From NCBI RefSeq assembly GCF_026151205.1, contig NC_087073.1, positions 8,037,411 to 8,101,410 of the forward strand: a DNA stretch of 64,000 nt, written 5' to 3'. This document shows, piece after piece, positions 23,481 to 36,308 of this stretch (position 1 is the first letter of the stretch; each line of letters starts with the position of its first letter). The stretch comes from Bolinopsis microptera. Lineage: Eukaryota; Ctenophora; Tentaculata; Lobata; Bolinopsidae. The notes below the pieces were generated by a model. The model did no database searches. It was not told the origin of the DNA and was given only the letters and a program-made list of their open reading frames with translations. Position numbers and translations under genes: made by a program.

Positions 23481-26400
23481 TTATTCGCATTGCAAAAACA
23501 CATCCTCTCCGTGACTACAATCGTCAACGAATGCAAACGAACATGAGCTCCATTCACCACTGCTACAGGCAACATCATCAAGAGTTATTTCGAGCCCCGC
23601 TTGAATGGCCCAGTTGTCACCGAATGACCAGCTCATCTGATTAAAGTATCCCATTTCTTTACAAATAGCATCAGCTGAGTTATCATCAAAACTATCGTCA
23701 CAAACTGTTCCTCCATTGCTGAGCAGTAACCCTAGAACTCCAGCACCGACTGCATCACCATTTTCATCTACCAGACTTAACACTGAAAGTTTGATTAGTG
23801 TTACTTTAAATGAAATTATAAAAATAACTCTAACAACAAGTCATAATCAAAATCAACTTTCTTAAGCAACTGAAATAGCTTTTAAGTTATTTCAGCTTAA
23901 AAACTAAAAGAGCTTAAAAACTAAAAGAACTTCTTGGATGCCGGCAATGAAATCTATGTGTGAAAGGTACTTTAACCTGGACATTCATTGAGTTTGCAAG
24001 GTTGAGTCTGAACCGCTTCCCCAACACAATCTGCACCACCATTAGCCGGAGCAGGGTTAGTGCAAGTTCTTGTTCTGCTTTGTTCACCTTCTCCACAATA
24101 AACTGAACATTCAGACCAATCTGGGTCTGTGTATCCACCGTCGACTAGATTTAAAAGATGTTATTATTATCTTGATATACTTGAATCAAAAACTCATGGA
24201 CCGCCAGTAACCAGATCTTTGGATCCTGGCTTGTCTCAACGATTCCAGAAAATATGAACCAAATCTTAGAATGAAACGAGAACAAGTATTCATGATCAAG
24301 AAACTAAGATAGACTCACCAACTCCTTCGCATTGTAGAAACACATCCTCTCCGTGACTACAATCGTCAACGAATGCAAACGAACATGAGCTCCATTCACC
24401 ACTGCTGCAGGCAACATCGTCTAGAGTTATTTCGAGCCCCGCTTGAATGGCCCAGTTGTCACCGAATGACCAGCTCATTTGATTGAAGTGTCCCATTTCT
24501 TTACAAATAGCATCAGCCGAGTTATCATCGAAACTATCGTCACAAACTGTTCCTCCATTGCTGAGCAGTAACCCTAGAACTCCAGCACCGACGGCTTCAC
24601 CATTTTCATCTACCAGACTTAACACTGAAAGTTTGATTAGTGTTACTTTAAATGAAATTATAAAAATAACTCTGATAACAAGTAATAATTAAAATCAACT
24701 TTCTTAAGCAACTGAAAAAGCTTTTAAGTTATTTCAGCTTAAAAACTAAAAGAGCTTAAAAACTAAAAGAACTTCTTGGATGCCGGCAATGAAATCTATG
24801 TGTGAAAGGTACTTTAACCTGGACATTCATTGAGTGTGCAAGGTTGAGTCTGAACCGCTTCCCCAACACAATCTGCACCACCATTTACCGGAGCAGGGTT
24901 AGTACAAGTCCTTGTTCTGGTTTGTTCACCTTCTCCACAATAAACTGAACATTCAGACCAATCTGGGTCTGTGTAACCACCGTCGACTAGATTTAAAAGA
25001 TGTTATTATTATCTTGATATACTTGAATCAAAAACTCATGGACCGCCAGTAACCAGATCTTTGGAATCCTGGCTTGTCTCAACGATTCCAGAAAATATGA
25101 ACCAAATCTTAGAATGAAACGAGAACAAGTATTCATGATCAAGAAACTAAGATAGACTCACCAACTCCTTCGCATTGTAGAAACACATCCTCTCCGTGAC
25201 TACAATCGTCAACGAATGCAAACGAACATGAGCTCCATTCACCACTGCTGCAGGCAACATCGTCTAGAGTTATTTCGAGCCCCGCTTGAATGGCCCAGTT
25301 GTCACCGAATGACCAGCTCATTTGATTGAAGTGTCCCATTTCTTTACAAATAGCATCAGCCGAGTTATCATCGAAACTATCGTCACAAACTGTTCCTCCA
25401 TTGCTGAGCAGTAACCCTAGAACTCCAGCACCGACGGCTTCACCATTTTCATCTACCAGACTTAACACTGAAAGTTTGATTAGTGTTACTTTAAATGAAA
25501 TTATAAAAATAACTCTGATAACAAGTAATAATTAAAATCAACTTTCTTAAGCAACTGAAAAAGCTTTTAAGTTATTTCAGCTTAAAAACTAAAAGAGCTT
25601 AAAAACTAAAAGAACTTCTTGGATGCCGGCAATGAAATCTATGTGTGAAAGGTACTTTAACCTGGACATTCATTGAGTGTGCAAGGTTGAGTCTGAACCG
25701 CTTCCCCAACACAATCTGCACCACCATTTACCGGAGCAGGGTTAGTACAAGTCCTTGTTCTGGTTTGTTCACCTCCTCCACAATAAACTGAACATTCAGA
25801 CCAATCTGGGTCTGTGTAACCACCGTCGACTAGATTTAAAAGATGTTATTATTATCTTGATATACTTGAATCAAAAACTCATGGACCGCCAGTAACCAGA
25901 TCTTTGGAATCCTGGCTTGTCTCAACGATTCCAGAAAATATGAACCAAATCTTAGAATGAAACGAGAACAAGTATTCATGATCAAGAAACTAAGATAGAC
26001 TCACCAACTCCTTCGCATTGTAGAAACACATCCTCTCCGTGACTACAATCGTCAACGAATGCAAACGAACATGAGCTCCATTCACCACTGCTGCAGGCAA
26101 CATCGTCTAGAGTTATTTCGAGCCCCGCTTGAATGGCCCAGTTGTCACCGAAAGACCAGCTCATTTGATTGAAGTGTCCCATTTCTTTACAAATAGCATC
26201 GGCTGAGTTATCATCGAAACTATCGTCACAAACTGTTCCTCCATTGCTGAGCAGTAACCCAAGAACTCCAGCACCGACGGCTTCACCATTTTCATCTACC
26301 AGACTTAACACTGAAAGTTTGATTAGTGTTACTTTAAATAAAATTTCAAAAATAACTCTAACAACAAGTTATAATCAAAATCAACTTTCTTCAGCGATCA

Positions 26401-29400
26401 AAATAATTTAAACTAAAAAACTCCTAGGAAGAAAACAATGAAACTTATGTGTGAAAAGTACCTGGACATTCAAATAATGTGCAAGGTTGAGTTTGAGACG
26501 CTTCCCCAAAACAATCTGCACCACCATTAGATGGAGCAGGGTCAGTACAAGTCCTTGTTCTGGTTTGTGCACCTTCTCCACAAGAAACTGAGCATTCAGA
26601 CCATTCTCCAAAATCAGTGTATCCGCCGTCGACTATATTTGAAGAATTTTATCATCATCTTGTTATACTTGAATCAAAAACATATGGACCTCCAGTTACA
26701 AAATATTTGGAATCCTGGCTTGTCTCAACAATTCCTGCAATTTCAATCAAATCTTGGATTGAAACCCGAGAATGTATTTATGATTAAGAAACTAAGATAG
26801 ACTCACCAACTCCTTCGCATTGTAGAAACACATCTTCTCCGTGACTACAATCGTCAACGAATGCAAACGAACATGAGCTCCATTCACCACTGCTGCAGGC
26901 AACATCGTCTAGAGTTATTTCGAGCCCCGCTTGAATGGCCCAGTTGTCACCGAATGACCAGCTCATTTGATTGAAGTGTCCCATTTCTTTACAAATAGCA
27001 TCAGCCGAGTTATCATCGAAACTATCGTCACAAACTGTTCCTCCATTGCTGAGCAGTAACCCTAGAACTCCAGCACCGACGGCTTCACCATTTTCATCTA
27101 CCAGACTTAACACTGAAAGTTTGATTAGTGTTACTTTAAATGAAATTATAAAAATAACTCTGATAACAAGTAATAATTAAAATCAACTTTCTTAAGCAAC
27201 TGAAAAAGCTTTTAAGTTATTTCAGCTTAAAAACTAAAAGAGCTTAAAAACTAAAAGAACTTCTTGGATGCCGGCAATGAAATCTATGTGTGAAAGGTAC
27301 TTTAACCTGGACATTCATTGAGTGTGCAAGGTTGAGTCTGAACCGCTTCCCCAACACAATCTGCACCACCATTTACCGGAGCAGGGTTAGTACAAGTCCT
27401 TGTTCTGGTTTGTTCACCTTCTCCACAATAAACTGAACATTCAGACCAATCTGGGTCTGTGTAACCACCGTCGACTAGATTTAAAAGATGTTATTATTAT
27501 CTTGATATACTTGAATCAAAAACTCATGGACCGCCAGTAACCAGATCTTTGGAATCCTGGCTTGTCTCAACGATTCCAGAAAATATGAACCAAATCTTAG
27601 AATGAAACGAGAACAAGTATTCATGATCAAGAAACTAAGATAGACTCACCAACTCCTTCGCATTGTAGAAACACATCCTCTCCGTGACTACAATCGTCAA
27701 CGAATGCAAACGAACATGAGCTCCATTCACCACTGCTGCAGGCAACATCGTCTAGAGTTATTTCGAGCCCCGCTTGAATGGCCCAGTTGTCACCGAATGA
27801 CCAGCTCATTTGATTGAAGTGTCCCATTTCTTTACAAATAGCATCAGCTGAGTTATCATCGAAACTATCGTCACAAACTGTTCCTCCATTGCTGAGCAGT
27901 AACCCTAGAACTCCAGCACCGACGGCTTCACCATTTTCATCTACCAGACTTAACACTGAAAGTTTGATTAGTGTTACTTTAAATGAAATTATAAAAATAA
28001 CTCTGATAACAAGTAATAATTAAAATCAACTTTCTTAAGCAACTGAAAAAGCTTTTAAGTTATTTCAGCTTAAAAACTAAAAGAGCTTAAAAACTAAAAG
28101 AACTTCTTGGATGCCGGCAATGAAATCTATGTGTGAAAGGTACTTTAACCTGGACATTCATTGAGTGTGCAAGGTTGAGTCTGAACCGCTTCCCCAACAC
28201 AATCTGCACCACCATTTACCGGAGCAGGGTTAGTACAAGTCCTTGTTCTGGTTTGTTCACCTTCTCCACAATAAACTGAACATTCAGACCAATCTGGGTC
28301 TGTGTAACCACCGTCGACTAGATTTAAAAGATGTTATTATTATCTTGATATACTTGAATCAAAAACTCATGGACCGCCAGTAACCAGATCTTTGGAATCC
28401 TGGCTTGTCTCAACAATCCCTGTAATTTGAACCAAATCTTGGATTGAAACCCGAGAAAGTATTCATGATCAAGAAACTAAGATAGACTCACCAACTCCTT
28501 CGCATTGTAGAAACACATCTTCTCCGTGACTACAATCGTCAACGAATGCAAACGAACATGAGCTCCATTCACCACTGCTACAAGCAACATCATCTAGAGT
28601 TATTTCGAGCCCCGCTTGAATGGCCCAGTTGTCACCGAAAGACCAGCTAATTTGATTGAAGTGTCCCATTTCTTTACAAATAGCATCAGCTGAGTTATCA
28701 TCGAAACTATCGTCACAAACTGTTCCTCCATTGCTGAGCAGTAACCCTAGAACTCCAGCACCGACGGCATCACCATTTTCATCTACCAGACTTAACACTG
28801 AAAGTTTGATTAGTGTTACTTTAAATAAAGTTATAAAAATAACTCTAACAACAAGTTATGATCAAAATCAACTTTCTTCAGCGTTCAAAACAACTTAATC
28901 TAAAAAACTCCTTGGATGAAAACAATGAAACTTATGTGTGAAAAGTAATTTAACCTGGACATTCAAATAGTGTGCAAGGTTGAGTTTGAGACGCCTCCCC
29001 AACACAATCTGCACCACCATTAGATGGAGCAGGGTCAGTACAAGTCCTTGTTCTGGTCTGTGCACCTTCTCCACACGAAACTGAGCATTCAGACCATTCT
29101 CCAAAATCAGTGTATCCGCCGTCGACTAGATTTGAAGAATTTTATCATTATCTTGGTATAGTTGATTCCAAAAACACATCGACCTCCAGTTTCAAAATAT
29201 TTGGAATCCTGGCTTGTCTGAACAATTCCTGCAATTTGAACCAAATCTTGGATTGAAACCCGAGAAAATATTCATAATCAAGAAACTAAGATAGACTCAC
29301 CAACTCCTTCACATTGTAGAAACACATCTTCTCCGTGACTACAATCGTCAACCAATGAAAACGAACATAAGCTCCAATCACCACCGCTACAGGCAACATC

Positions 29401-31601
29401 GTCTAGAGTTATTTCGAGCCCCGCTTGAATGGCCCAGTTGTCACCGGATGACCAGCTCATTTGATTGAAGTGTCCCATTTCTTTACAAATAGCATCAGCT
29501 GAGTTATCATCGAAACTATCGTCACAAACTGTTCCTCCATTGCTGAGCAGCAACCCTATAACTCCAGCACCGACGGTTTCACCATTTTCATCTACCAAAC
29601 TGAACCCTGCGAGATGGATTAATTTTATGAAAGAAATAGAAGTAATACTAGCACTCTAGCAGTTAAACTATCATAGTACCATGATAGCGCTGGCATGTGC
29701 GACGGTCCAATTTGTAGCTCCCTACGGTAACACTTCGAGCTGATACCTTTTTCTGAGGCGCCAGACACCGAATCGAAGGATCATGCTTCAACCGTTGTTC
29801 GGTATGCCACCACCCCGATCAAATCTTTCCGATAACCTTTAAAATTATACTCAAGCTTAAGTAATATGGTGTCATTATCTTATTATGAACTCATGATGAA
29901 CTCATACATTCTACCTGAGGCTGAATCCCTTAAAATATTTAGCAGACCCCTTCTTTCATCAAAATCCCGCAAGAAGACCTGTACCGAATATGAAAACAAT
30001 ATTTTTAAGGGCGATGGCTTTTTTTAAAGATTGGAGTTTTAGTGCTCTTCTTGATCAATTTATGTTAAATTCCTGTATTGATTCCTGTGCGGCAATGTTT
30101 TTTAGCAGTTCGTTATTAACCTCAAATGTAAAATAACTTATTCCACTTGATTTATTAATTTAATGTTAATTCGAAAGTTCTGATAATCAGTATTGGCATC
30201 CAATATGCTACTCCCAATTACTCGAACTACCTTTGAATATGGCCGGTTACATAAAAAGTAATCTCACCATGGCAGGATTGTTGGTTGCATCTCCTTGTCT
30301 CCTCATCTTCCCCCTCACATTCATTTCCTCCGTTCGCTGGAATGGGATTTGTACAGGTCTTACTCCTGCTTTGAGAACCTCCTCCACATTCAGCAGAACA
30401 AACCGACCACTCTCCAAAGTTACTCCATCCACCGTCGACTGTTAACAGATCCTTGTTTGTAAATTTAGAAACCACTGTCATTTGCTGTGCGGCAAGGACA
30501 AATCACAAAAGTAGATCGTGGGTTTAAGGTTAGTATTTTTTTTATAATTTTCATACATTGTTCTGTACCATAAAAGTCATAATACCCAACGTGTAAAAAA
30601 ACACATCCATTTGATTTATTCACTTAATATTAATTCAAAACGTCCTCATAATCAGAATGTGCATATAATATGCTACCACCGACTACTCGAACTATGGCTG
30701 GGTACATAAATAGTACTCTGACCTGGGCAGGGATCAGGGTTGCAAGTCCTCGACTCCTCATTTCCCCCCTCACATTCTTGTCCTCCGTTCGCTGGAATGG
30801 GGTTTGTACAGGTCTTACTCCTGCTTTGAGAACCGCCTCCACATTCAGCAGAACAAACCGACCACTCTCCCAAGTCACTCCATCCACCGTCGACTGTTAA
30901 CAAATCCTTGTTTGTAAATTTAGAAACCACTGTCATTTGCTGTGCGGCAAGGACAAATCACAAAAGTAAATTGTGAGTTTAAGGTAAGTATTTTAATTTT
31001 AATTTTCATACATTGTTCTGTACCATAAAAGTCATAATACCCAACGTGTAAAAACACATCCTTTTGATTTATTCACTTAATATTAATTCAAAACGTCCTC
31101 ATAATCAGAATGTGCATCTAAAATGCTACCACCAACTACTCGAACTACCTTAATATATGGCTGGTTACATACAAAGTACTCTGGCCGACCTGGGCAGGGA
31201 TCAGGGTTGCAAGTCCTCGACTCCTCATCTTCCCCCTCGCATTCTTGTCCTCCGTTCGCTGGACTGGGGTTTGTACAGGTCTTACTCCTCATTTGAGACC
31301 CTCCTCCACATTCAGCAGAACAGACCGACCACTCTCCAAAGTCACTCCATCCACCGTCAACTGTTGGAATATCAACTTTACAAGTGTAGTCACATTTCTT
31401 CAATATCTTCTCCACCTTCGCACACTTCTTCGTCTGCCTTCTCTTCAATTTGCCCTCTCCTGTAGCAGAACAGCCCTCTATTGTAGATTTGAAGCCACTG
31501 GCAAGGCATTTATCAAACTGTTTAACTTTTTTCCCTTTGCATTTTGCATCCACAACTGTCAAAATGAAAAGAGCTGCTGCGGCTAGCACAAGAGTTCGCA
31601 T
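23481..31601 (-). CDS. Secreted SRCR/TSP1 mosaic protein (10 TSP1, 8 SRCR domains)
   Basis: Eighteen exons join in one frame to a predicted 1,459 residues. Exon 31601–31190 holds a signal peptide (MRTLVLAAAALFILTVVDA), a basic six-cysteine N-terminal domain of about 60 residues and the first TSP1. TSP1 exons 30893–30723 and 30438–30268 follow. SRCR exons (306 bases each) then alternate with TSP1 exons: SRCR 29606–29301, 28797–28492, 27955–27650, 27112–26807, 26310–26005, 25467–25162, 24624–24319, and terminal 23782–23481 with TAA; TSP1 29125–28955, 28317–28150, 27474–27307, 26632–26462, 25829–25662, 24986–24819, 24144–23977. TSP1 signatures are GGWSDFGEWSVCSAECGGG and RTRTCTNPAP; SRCR signatures are GGTVCDDSF, DAICKEMG and LDDVACSSGEWSSC. 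There is no membrane anchor. Both families act in extracellular recognition and adhesion. All internal exons are symmetric (multiples of 3). The exact ligand is unknown. Confidence 0.85.
23977..29606. repeat. Tandem exon array, about 843-bp unit, higher-order A-A-B period
   Basis: Each unit is an SRCR exon, an intron, a TSP1 exon and an intron. Successive SRCR frames are spaced 843, 843, 802, 843, 842 and 809 bases. The short (B) spacings contain a TSP1 variant of 171 instead of 168 bases (FGEWSECSVSCGEG versus PDWSECSVYCGEG). A-A-B therefore occurs twice, with a period of about 2,488 bases (24296 to 26784, 25139 to 27627, 25982 to 28469). Even the introns are near-identical between units, so duplication or conversion is recent. 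Confidence 0.85.
30210..31370. repeat. Tandem TSP1 exon duplication in the 5' half of the gene
   Basis: Three TSP1 exons with their flanking introns repeat at about 450-bp spacing. Shared flanks include ACTACTCGAACTA, TGATAATCAG/ATAATCAGAATGTGCAT and CTTGTTTGTAAATTTAGAAACC. This is a second, independent duplication within the same gene, with a TSP1 sequence type different from the SRCR-linked ones. Confidence 0.7.
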
Positions 31602-33359
31602 TTTATCAAAGGTTCGGAGGATTATAATAAAAATAAATGGTGAGGTTCGTTCTAACAAGCTTAATAATAAGCCATCATGGAAGTGTGTGCCTTTGCAAAT
31701 GTACTCACAACTTAGTTTTGAATTGGTTTAAGAAAAGGAACTATTGGTTAGATCACCAAACTTGACCACACGAGAAGCAGTGTGCTCAATGGTCATTCAC
31801 CTTAGTCCTGAGATGCACCTTACTGGATCAAGTGTCAGGTTTATAAACTGTAACGATTTCACACTTCACACTTCACAGTATATAACAGTCACTGTAACAT
31901 ACTGTAACGACGTTACATGACAGTATATAACAGCCACTGTGCAAATCCAGGATACATAACATGAAGACTTTGTTGTAACTTTGTATGAAAAGCATTAATA
32001 CTGTAACGACGACTGATCTCAGACATACCGTGTATAACGGTAGTGAGTTCCAGAACTGGTTAGAGTTATATTTCGCGTCCGACACAGCGTCTGATTACTA
32101 AAGACAACAACCATGGGCGACTGATAAATAATTAATGAATAAAGTCATTTTTAAATTGCTGTCCAGAAAGAGAAATTTGAAGTGATGTGGAATGTGGATG
32201 TTGATAGTGATTACGTTATTGCATGCGGAGGCGGAGAACCACCGGGACAGAGTAGTCTATAGATTGTTTAATGTTTAGTGGGGAAGAATATCGGATGTTG
32301 AGCAGGTGCGAATCTATGATTTGACTTGTCTCCCTTCGGTTACGTTTGCTGCCTGCAAACGATCATTTGACAGTGACAGCCAAATTGTTTTATTCCGCAC
32401 AATTATTGTAAACGAGATTTTCGTCTCTCCCTGTAAATTTAGAGCGAATGATGATCCAAACTCGCGATCAACATCAAAAAGTCATAGATTATGCGCATAA
32501 AATACCATTAAAAATCCATAGGTCATTTCCATAGTAAAATAGTTTAAACTTACTTGGCGACACTCCAAATAGTTATGCAATATGTAACAGCAGCGGTGAC
32601 GCCCCCTCCAGAATCTAACATATGCATTATGCACTGCCTACTAGGTCCAATCCTTTAGTCTCACAGACGAATCCAATAATTCAAGCGAAGTAAAAGTTTC
32701 GAACACGTACTATTTCCATGAGTATGACAACTAAAAAGAGTAAATATTTAAAATATTCCATGACACGTGCAGCATCCATGGCATGGGTGGACATAAGACA
32801 AGAAAAAATCAACATCAAACAAGGGCAATACTAATTTGAACAGATTGGTATGCGTAACAATAATACTTGGTTCGCTTATATATTCTATAAAAATAGCAAT
32901 AATTTGGGGTAATTTTATACAGTTTATTATATATTGTTTATTATATATTATGCAAAGTGAAGATAAAAACAGCAGCTTGATAAAACAACATACCTTAACA
33001 TGCGAATGATGTTGCCCAATAACGTTCTAAACTCGAATCAACATCAAAAAGTTATAGATCATGGGCATAAAATACCATTAAAAATCCACAAGTCAATGAA
33101 CAATGAACTTTGCGAAAATATTCCCCGTGTTAAACTGTGTTACTTGGCGACACTCCAAATAGTAACAATTTATAACAGTATTACTATTGGCCTCGCCCCC
33201 TCCAGAAATTTGTTGAAAATTTGATTTGAAGTAACATTCCGGGTCCGCACAGTTTGATCTCTAGTCATGAACGCATGTCTCGAGATCGGATGCCTGGTAA
33301 AAAGTCTACATGCCGCGCCCAGGCCGGGGATCACAGGGTCCAAATTGGACTCCAATGGC
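31602..33359. other. Intergenic; SRCR/TSP1 promoter side and a dispersed repeat pair
   Basis: The first 300 bases must contain the SRCR/TSP1 promoter; no convincing TATA box. At 31870–32040 there are short repeats of CAGTATATAACAGYCACTGT and CTGTAACGACG. At about 32458–32610 and 33031–33210 a related 150–180-bp segment occurs twice in direct orientation (AACATCAAAAAGT, ATAAAATACCATTAAAAATC, CTTGGCGACACTCCAAATAG, CGCCCCCTCCAGAA), apparently a small dispersed element. No gene. Confidence 0.45.
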
Positions 33360-33368
33360 ATGAGGTGC

Positions 33369-34897
33369 TAGGGCCTGTCGCGATATCATGGATCGCTTAG
33401 GTTCCACCAGGATCTGGTAGTCCTCATAATTCTGCGGCCTGTATGTATCGTCATCTTGCACAACTCCTTAAGAATCTTGTGAGTTTGGCATTTGAAAATT
33501 TGCAGCCTTCCAGACATTGATTGGGTCAACGAGGTGTTGTACGTCACCTCAAGATCGGGTGACAGGGGGCCGGGCTGACTAGGCCAGAACCCAATTGATT
33601 GGGTCTGAGGTCACGTGATTATGAGCCTGAGGTCACATGATTAAGACGTCACCAGAGCTTGTTCTCCGAGCTCAAGCTACTTGATCAGGCCTTATATGGA
33701 ATAATGTAGTATATCGCGTGTAATTGGATCCAATTATAGGAGCTGGGCAATTATCGCAGCATATTGATCTAGTTTCACCTACTGAAACCCAGCATGCAGC
33801 TGGGCCAGAGATATTAGAATAGAAGGATTATTTGTTAATGAAAATCGAAGTGAAAATCATGTAACCCTATATTTTCGAGGACGCTGAACACAATAAAACT
33901 GGTTGTAATTATCATACTTCAGGGCAAATTGATTTAAAATGCACTTGAAAGTCATGTATGTTATTATAAGCTAATTGCCTGAGCGGCTTATCGGGTGGCA
34001 CCGGTCTCTCTGCCGAATCTTAGTTATTTTAAACAACGACGCCACTAGGTCTCAGCCAATGAGCGGGCTTATTAAGGAAATATCTCGAGTTGAAAAGACT
34101 AAAGAAATTTTTCCAAATATTTGCTAAAGATCGACCAATACGGATATCAACCAATATCGAAAAGTACTACCAAGCTTGAGCGAGCATGCTGTCTCTTTTA
34201 CACAAAAACTCAGTTACAGTCTTGAACGGTGCGAGAGTCTTGGTAATGTCTTTAGCTAAGTCAGTCTCTCCTGCTCCAGTTTTTGATTGCCTAGCTCCAA
34301 TTAGTCATCTAAAATTCCGTGTACTACATCAGTTATCTGGGTTTATCTCTCCAACATACTGCACAGCGAGCTCCAACGGGTTTTGTAGTCTCGTTGCAGT
34401 CTGAGTTTTCACTTCGATTTTCATTAACAAATAATCCTTCTTTTTTTAAATCTCTGGCCCAGCTGCATGCTGAGTTTCAGAATGTGATACCAGATCAATA
34501 TGCTGCGATAATTGCGCAGATCCTATAATTGGATCCAATTACACGCGATACACTATATTATTCCATATAAGGCCTGATCAAGTAGCTTGAGCTCGGAGAA
34601 CATGCTCGCTCTGGTGACGTCTTAATCATGTGACCTCAGGCTCATAATCACGTGACCTCAGACCCAATCAATTGGGTTCTGGCCTGGTCAGCCCGGCCCC
34701 CTGTCATCCGATCTTGAGGTGACGTACGACACCTCGTTGACCCAATCAATGTCTGGAAGGCTAAAAATTGTCACATGCCAAACTCACAATATTCTTAAAG
34801 AGTTGTGCGAGATGACGATACATAGAGGCCGCAAAATTATGAGGAATACCAGATCCTGGTGGAACCTAAGCGATCCATGACATCACGACAGGCCCTA
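33369..34897. mobile_element. Mutator-like foldback element with 9-bp target duplication
   Basis: The ends are inverted (TAGGGCCTGTCG… and …CACGACAGGCCCTA), with arms of about 490 bp (about 33369–33860 and 34405–34897) around a unique centre of about 545 bp. ATGAGGTGC occurs exactly outside both ends, at 33360–33368 and 34898–34906. A 9-bp duplication with TIRs of several hundred bases is characteristic of Mutator-like elements (MULEs). The arms differ at scattered positions, so the insertion is not new. No transposase frame is seen, so it is non-autonomous. Confidence 0.85.
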
Positions 34898-34992
34898 ATG
34901 AGGTGCACAAAATCAGAAATTTTAAAACTTTTCAGTACAATTTCAATGCTCCCTTTTGCCAGTCGGTTCCGGTCTGCACTAGCAAACTATAA

Positions 34993-35101
34993 TACGTGTC
35001 GAGCTAGAGTACGTGTCGAGCTAGAGTACGTGTCGAGCTAGAGTACGTGTCGAGCTAGAGTACGTGTCGAGCTAGAGTACGTGTCGAGCTAGAGTACGTG
35101 T
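34993..35101. repeat. 17-bp minisatellite, 6.4 copies
   Basis: The unit TACGTGTCGAGCTAGAG repeats without interruption from 34993 to 35094, then a partial copy. Related text (GTCGAACTAGAGTGCG) occurs near 53511 and 53596. Confidence 0.9.
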
Positions 35102-36308
35102 GCACCCCATGACGCGGCTCCTCCTTGATCTCAGAATAGTCTAGACATAAGACAATTGTGCTGACAATAACAATGGAGTTTGAGGTCAGCTAAACGCCAA
35201 CTTGTAGTGATTAATTGTCTCGATCAGCTCCCATTAAGATTACATTCACACGATATATTATAGTTTAACAGCATCTGATAAATGGAAAACAAACGAACGA
35301 ATAGACTTCAAGTTCATAAAGTTGGTCAAGGATCGTCGCTTGAGATTGTAAATTTTAAAACTTTTAGGAAAATGTTAAATTCTCAAACATTTACTGAGAG
35401 GTTGGAAATTTCAAAACTTTTTAGATATATATTATAACTATCATCATTTTATTTCGGGTAATCAACTAACATGTTGGGTCCTTTAGTTAGGATGTCAGGG
35501 CAGAATAAGATGACTCAAGATCTGATTTACTTCGGATTTCAAGGTATAACAGCGAGCGTGCTAAATCACTTTAGTTCTATACTGCTACAGTCAATCTTCG
35601 AGATTTTTCTGAAAGGGTCCCCGACAGTTGAGACCAACTAGAATCGATGTATTTTCGTACGCTGATTCCGAATCACCCCTATGACATATAGGGTTAAAAT
35701 ACTCCCCTGGCGAGATGTTGACGAAAAACTGTCTCAATCACGTGATATGACCATATAAGGAAGTTGGTATAATTTCTCGTTAGGGTTAGGGTTTCAGCAT
35801 ATGATTTTGTTAGAGATTGGGTTAGGATTGGGATCAGATTAGAGGGCTATGATTTCGAATAGTCATTCAGGGCCACCAAGAGAACGTGTTTGAAAAGTCA
35901 CTTGACAGTCGAGCGTAGAGTGATTAATCATCATCCGTATAATAGCAGGTTCAGTACCATATTATTGCCAAATCAAATAAATAATTGGTTTTAAGTACTA
36001 CATTTTCCGGCAAACCCGATTTTATCTCAACAAGAGAATATTCTGTAAATCAAACCATCAATCAAAATAATTCATTTGCAATCATATTATCCATGAACTA
36101 TTAACAGCTCTTAGTTTTTATAAACATTAAATCAGTACGCATAGTCAATACGTGTAGCTATTCATAGTGGAATGCGAAGGCACAATCATTAAGTCATACG
36201 GTAATCTAAGTTGCAAATGCCACATATTAATCGGTAGCAGTTCATCTATGACCTTTAAAACAGTAAGTTTATATCCAAACGACAACTGTAACGGTAACAA
36301 GTATGTGG
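35102..36308. other. Intergenic, contains MITE copy 2
   Basis: Apart from the MITE at 35551–35935 nothing is recognised. It is the 3' flank of the BCCT transporter gene. Confidence 0.4.
35551..35935. mobile_element. MITE family copy 2, with internal telomere-type repeats
   Basis: Collinear with 22246–22642: GAGCGTGCTAAATCACTTTA at the left, CGACAGTTGA and GGGTTAGGGTTTCAG inside, GTAGAGTGATTAATCATC at the right. It differs by small indels, so the copies inserted separately. Confidence 0.6.

Noticed and set aside
24483-28023. Repeated 69-codon plus-strand frames (MKCPISLQIASAELSSK…)
   Set aside because: They are exact antisense shadows of the SRCR exons on the minus strand.
23977-29606. CRISPR-like regular array
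   Set aside because: The unit is 843 bp and coding, with no short repeat/unique spacer structure.
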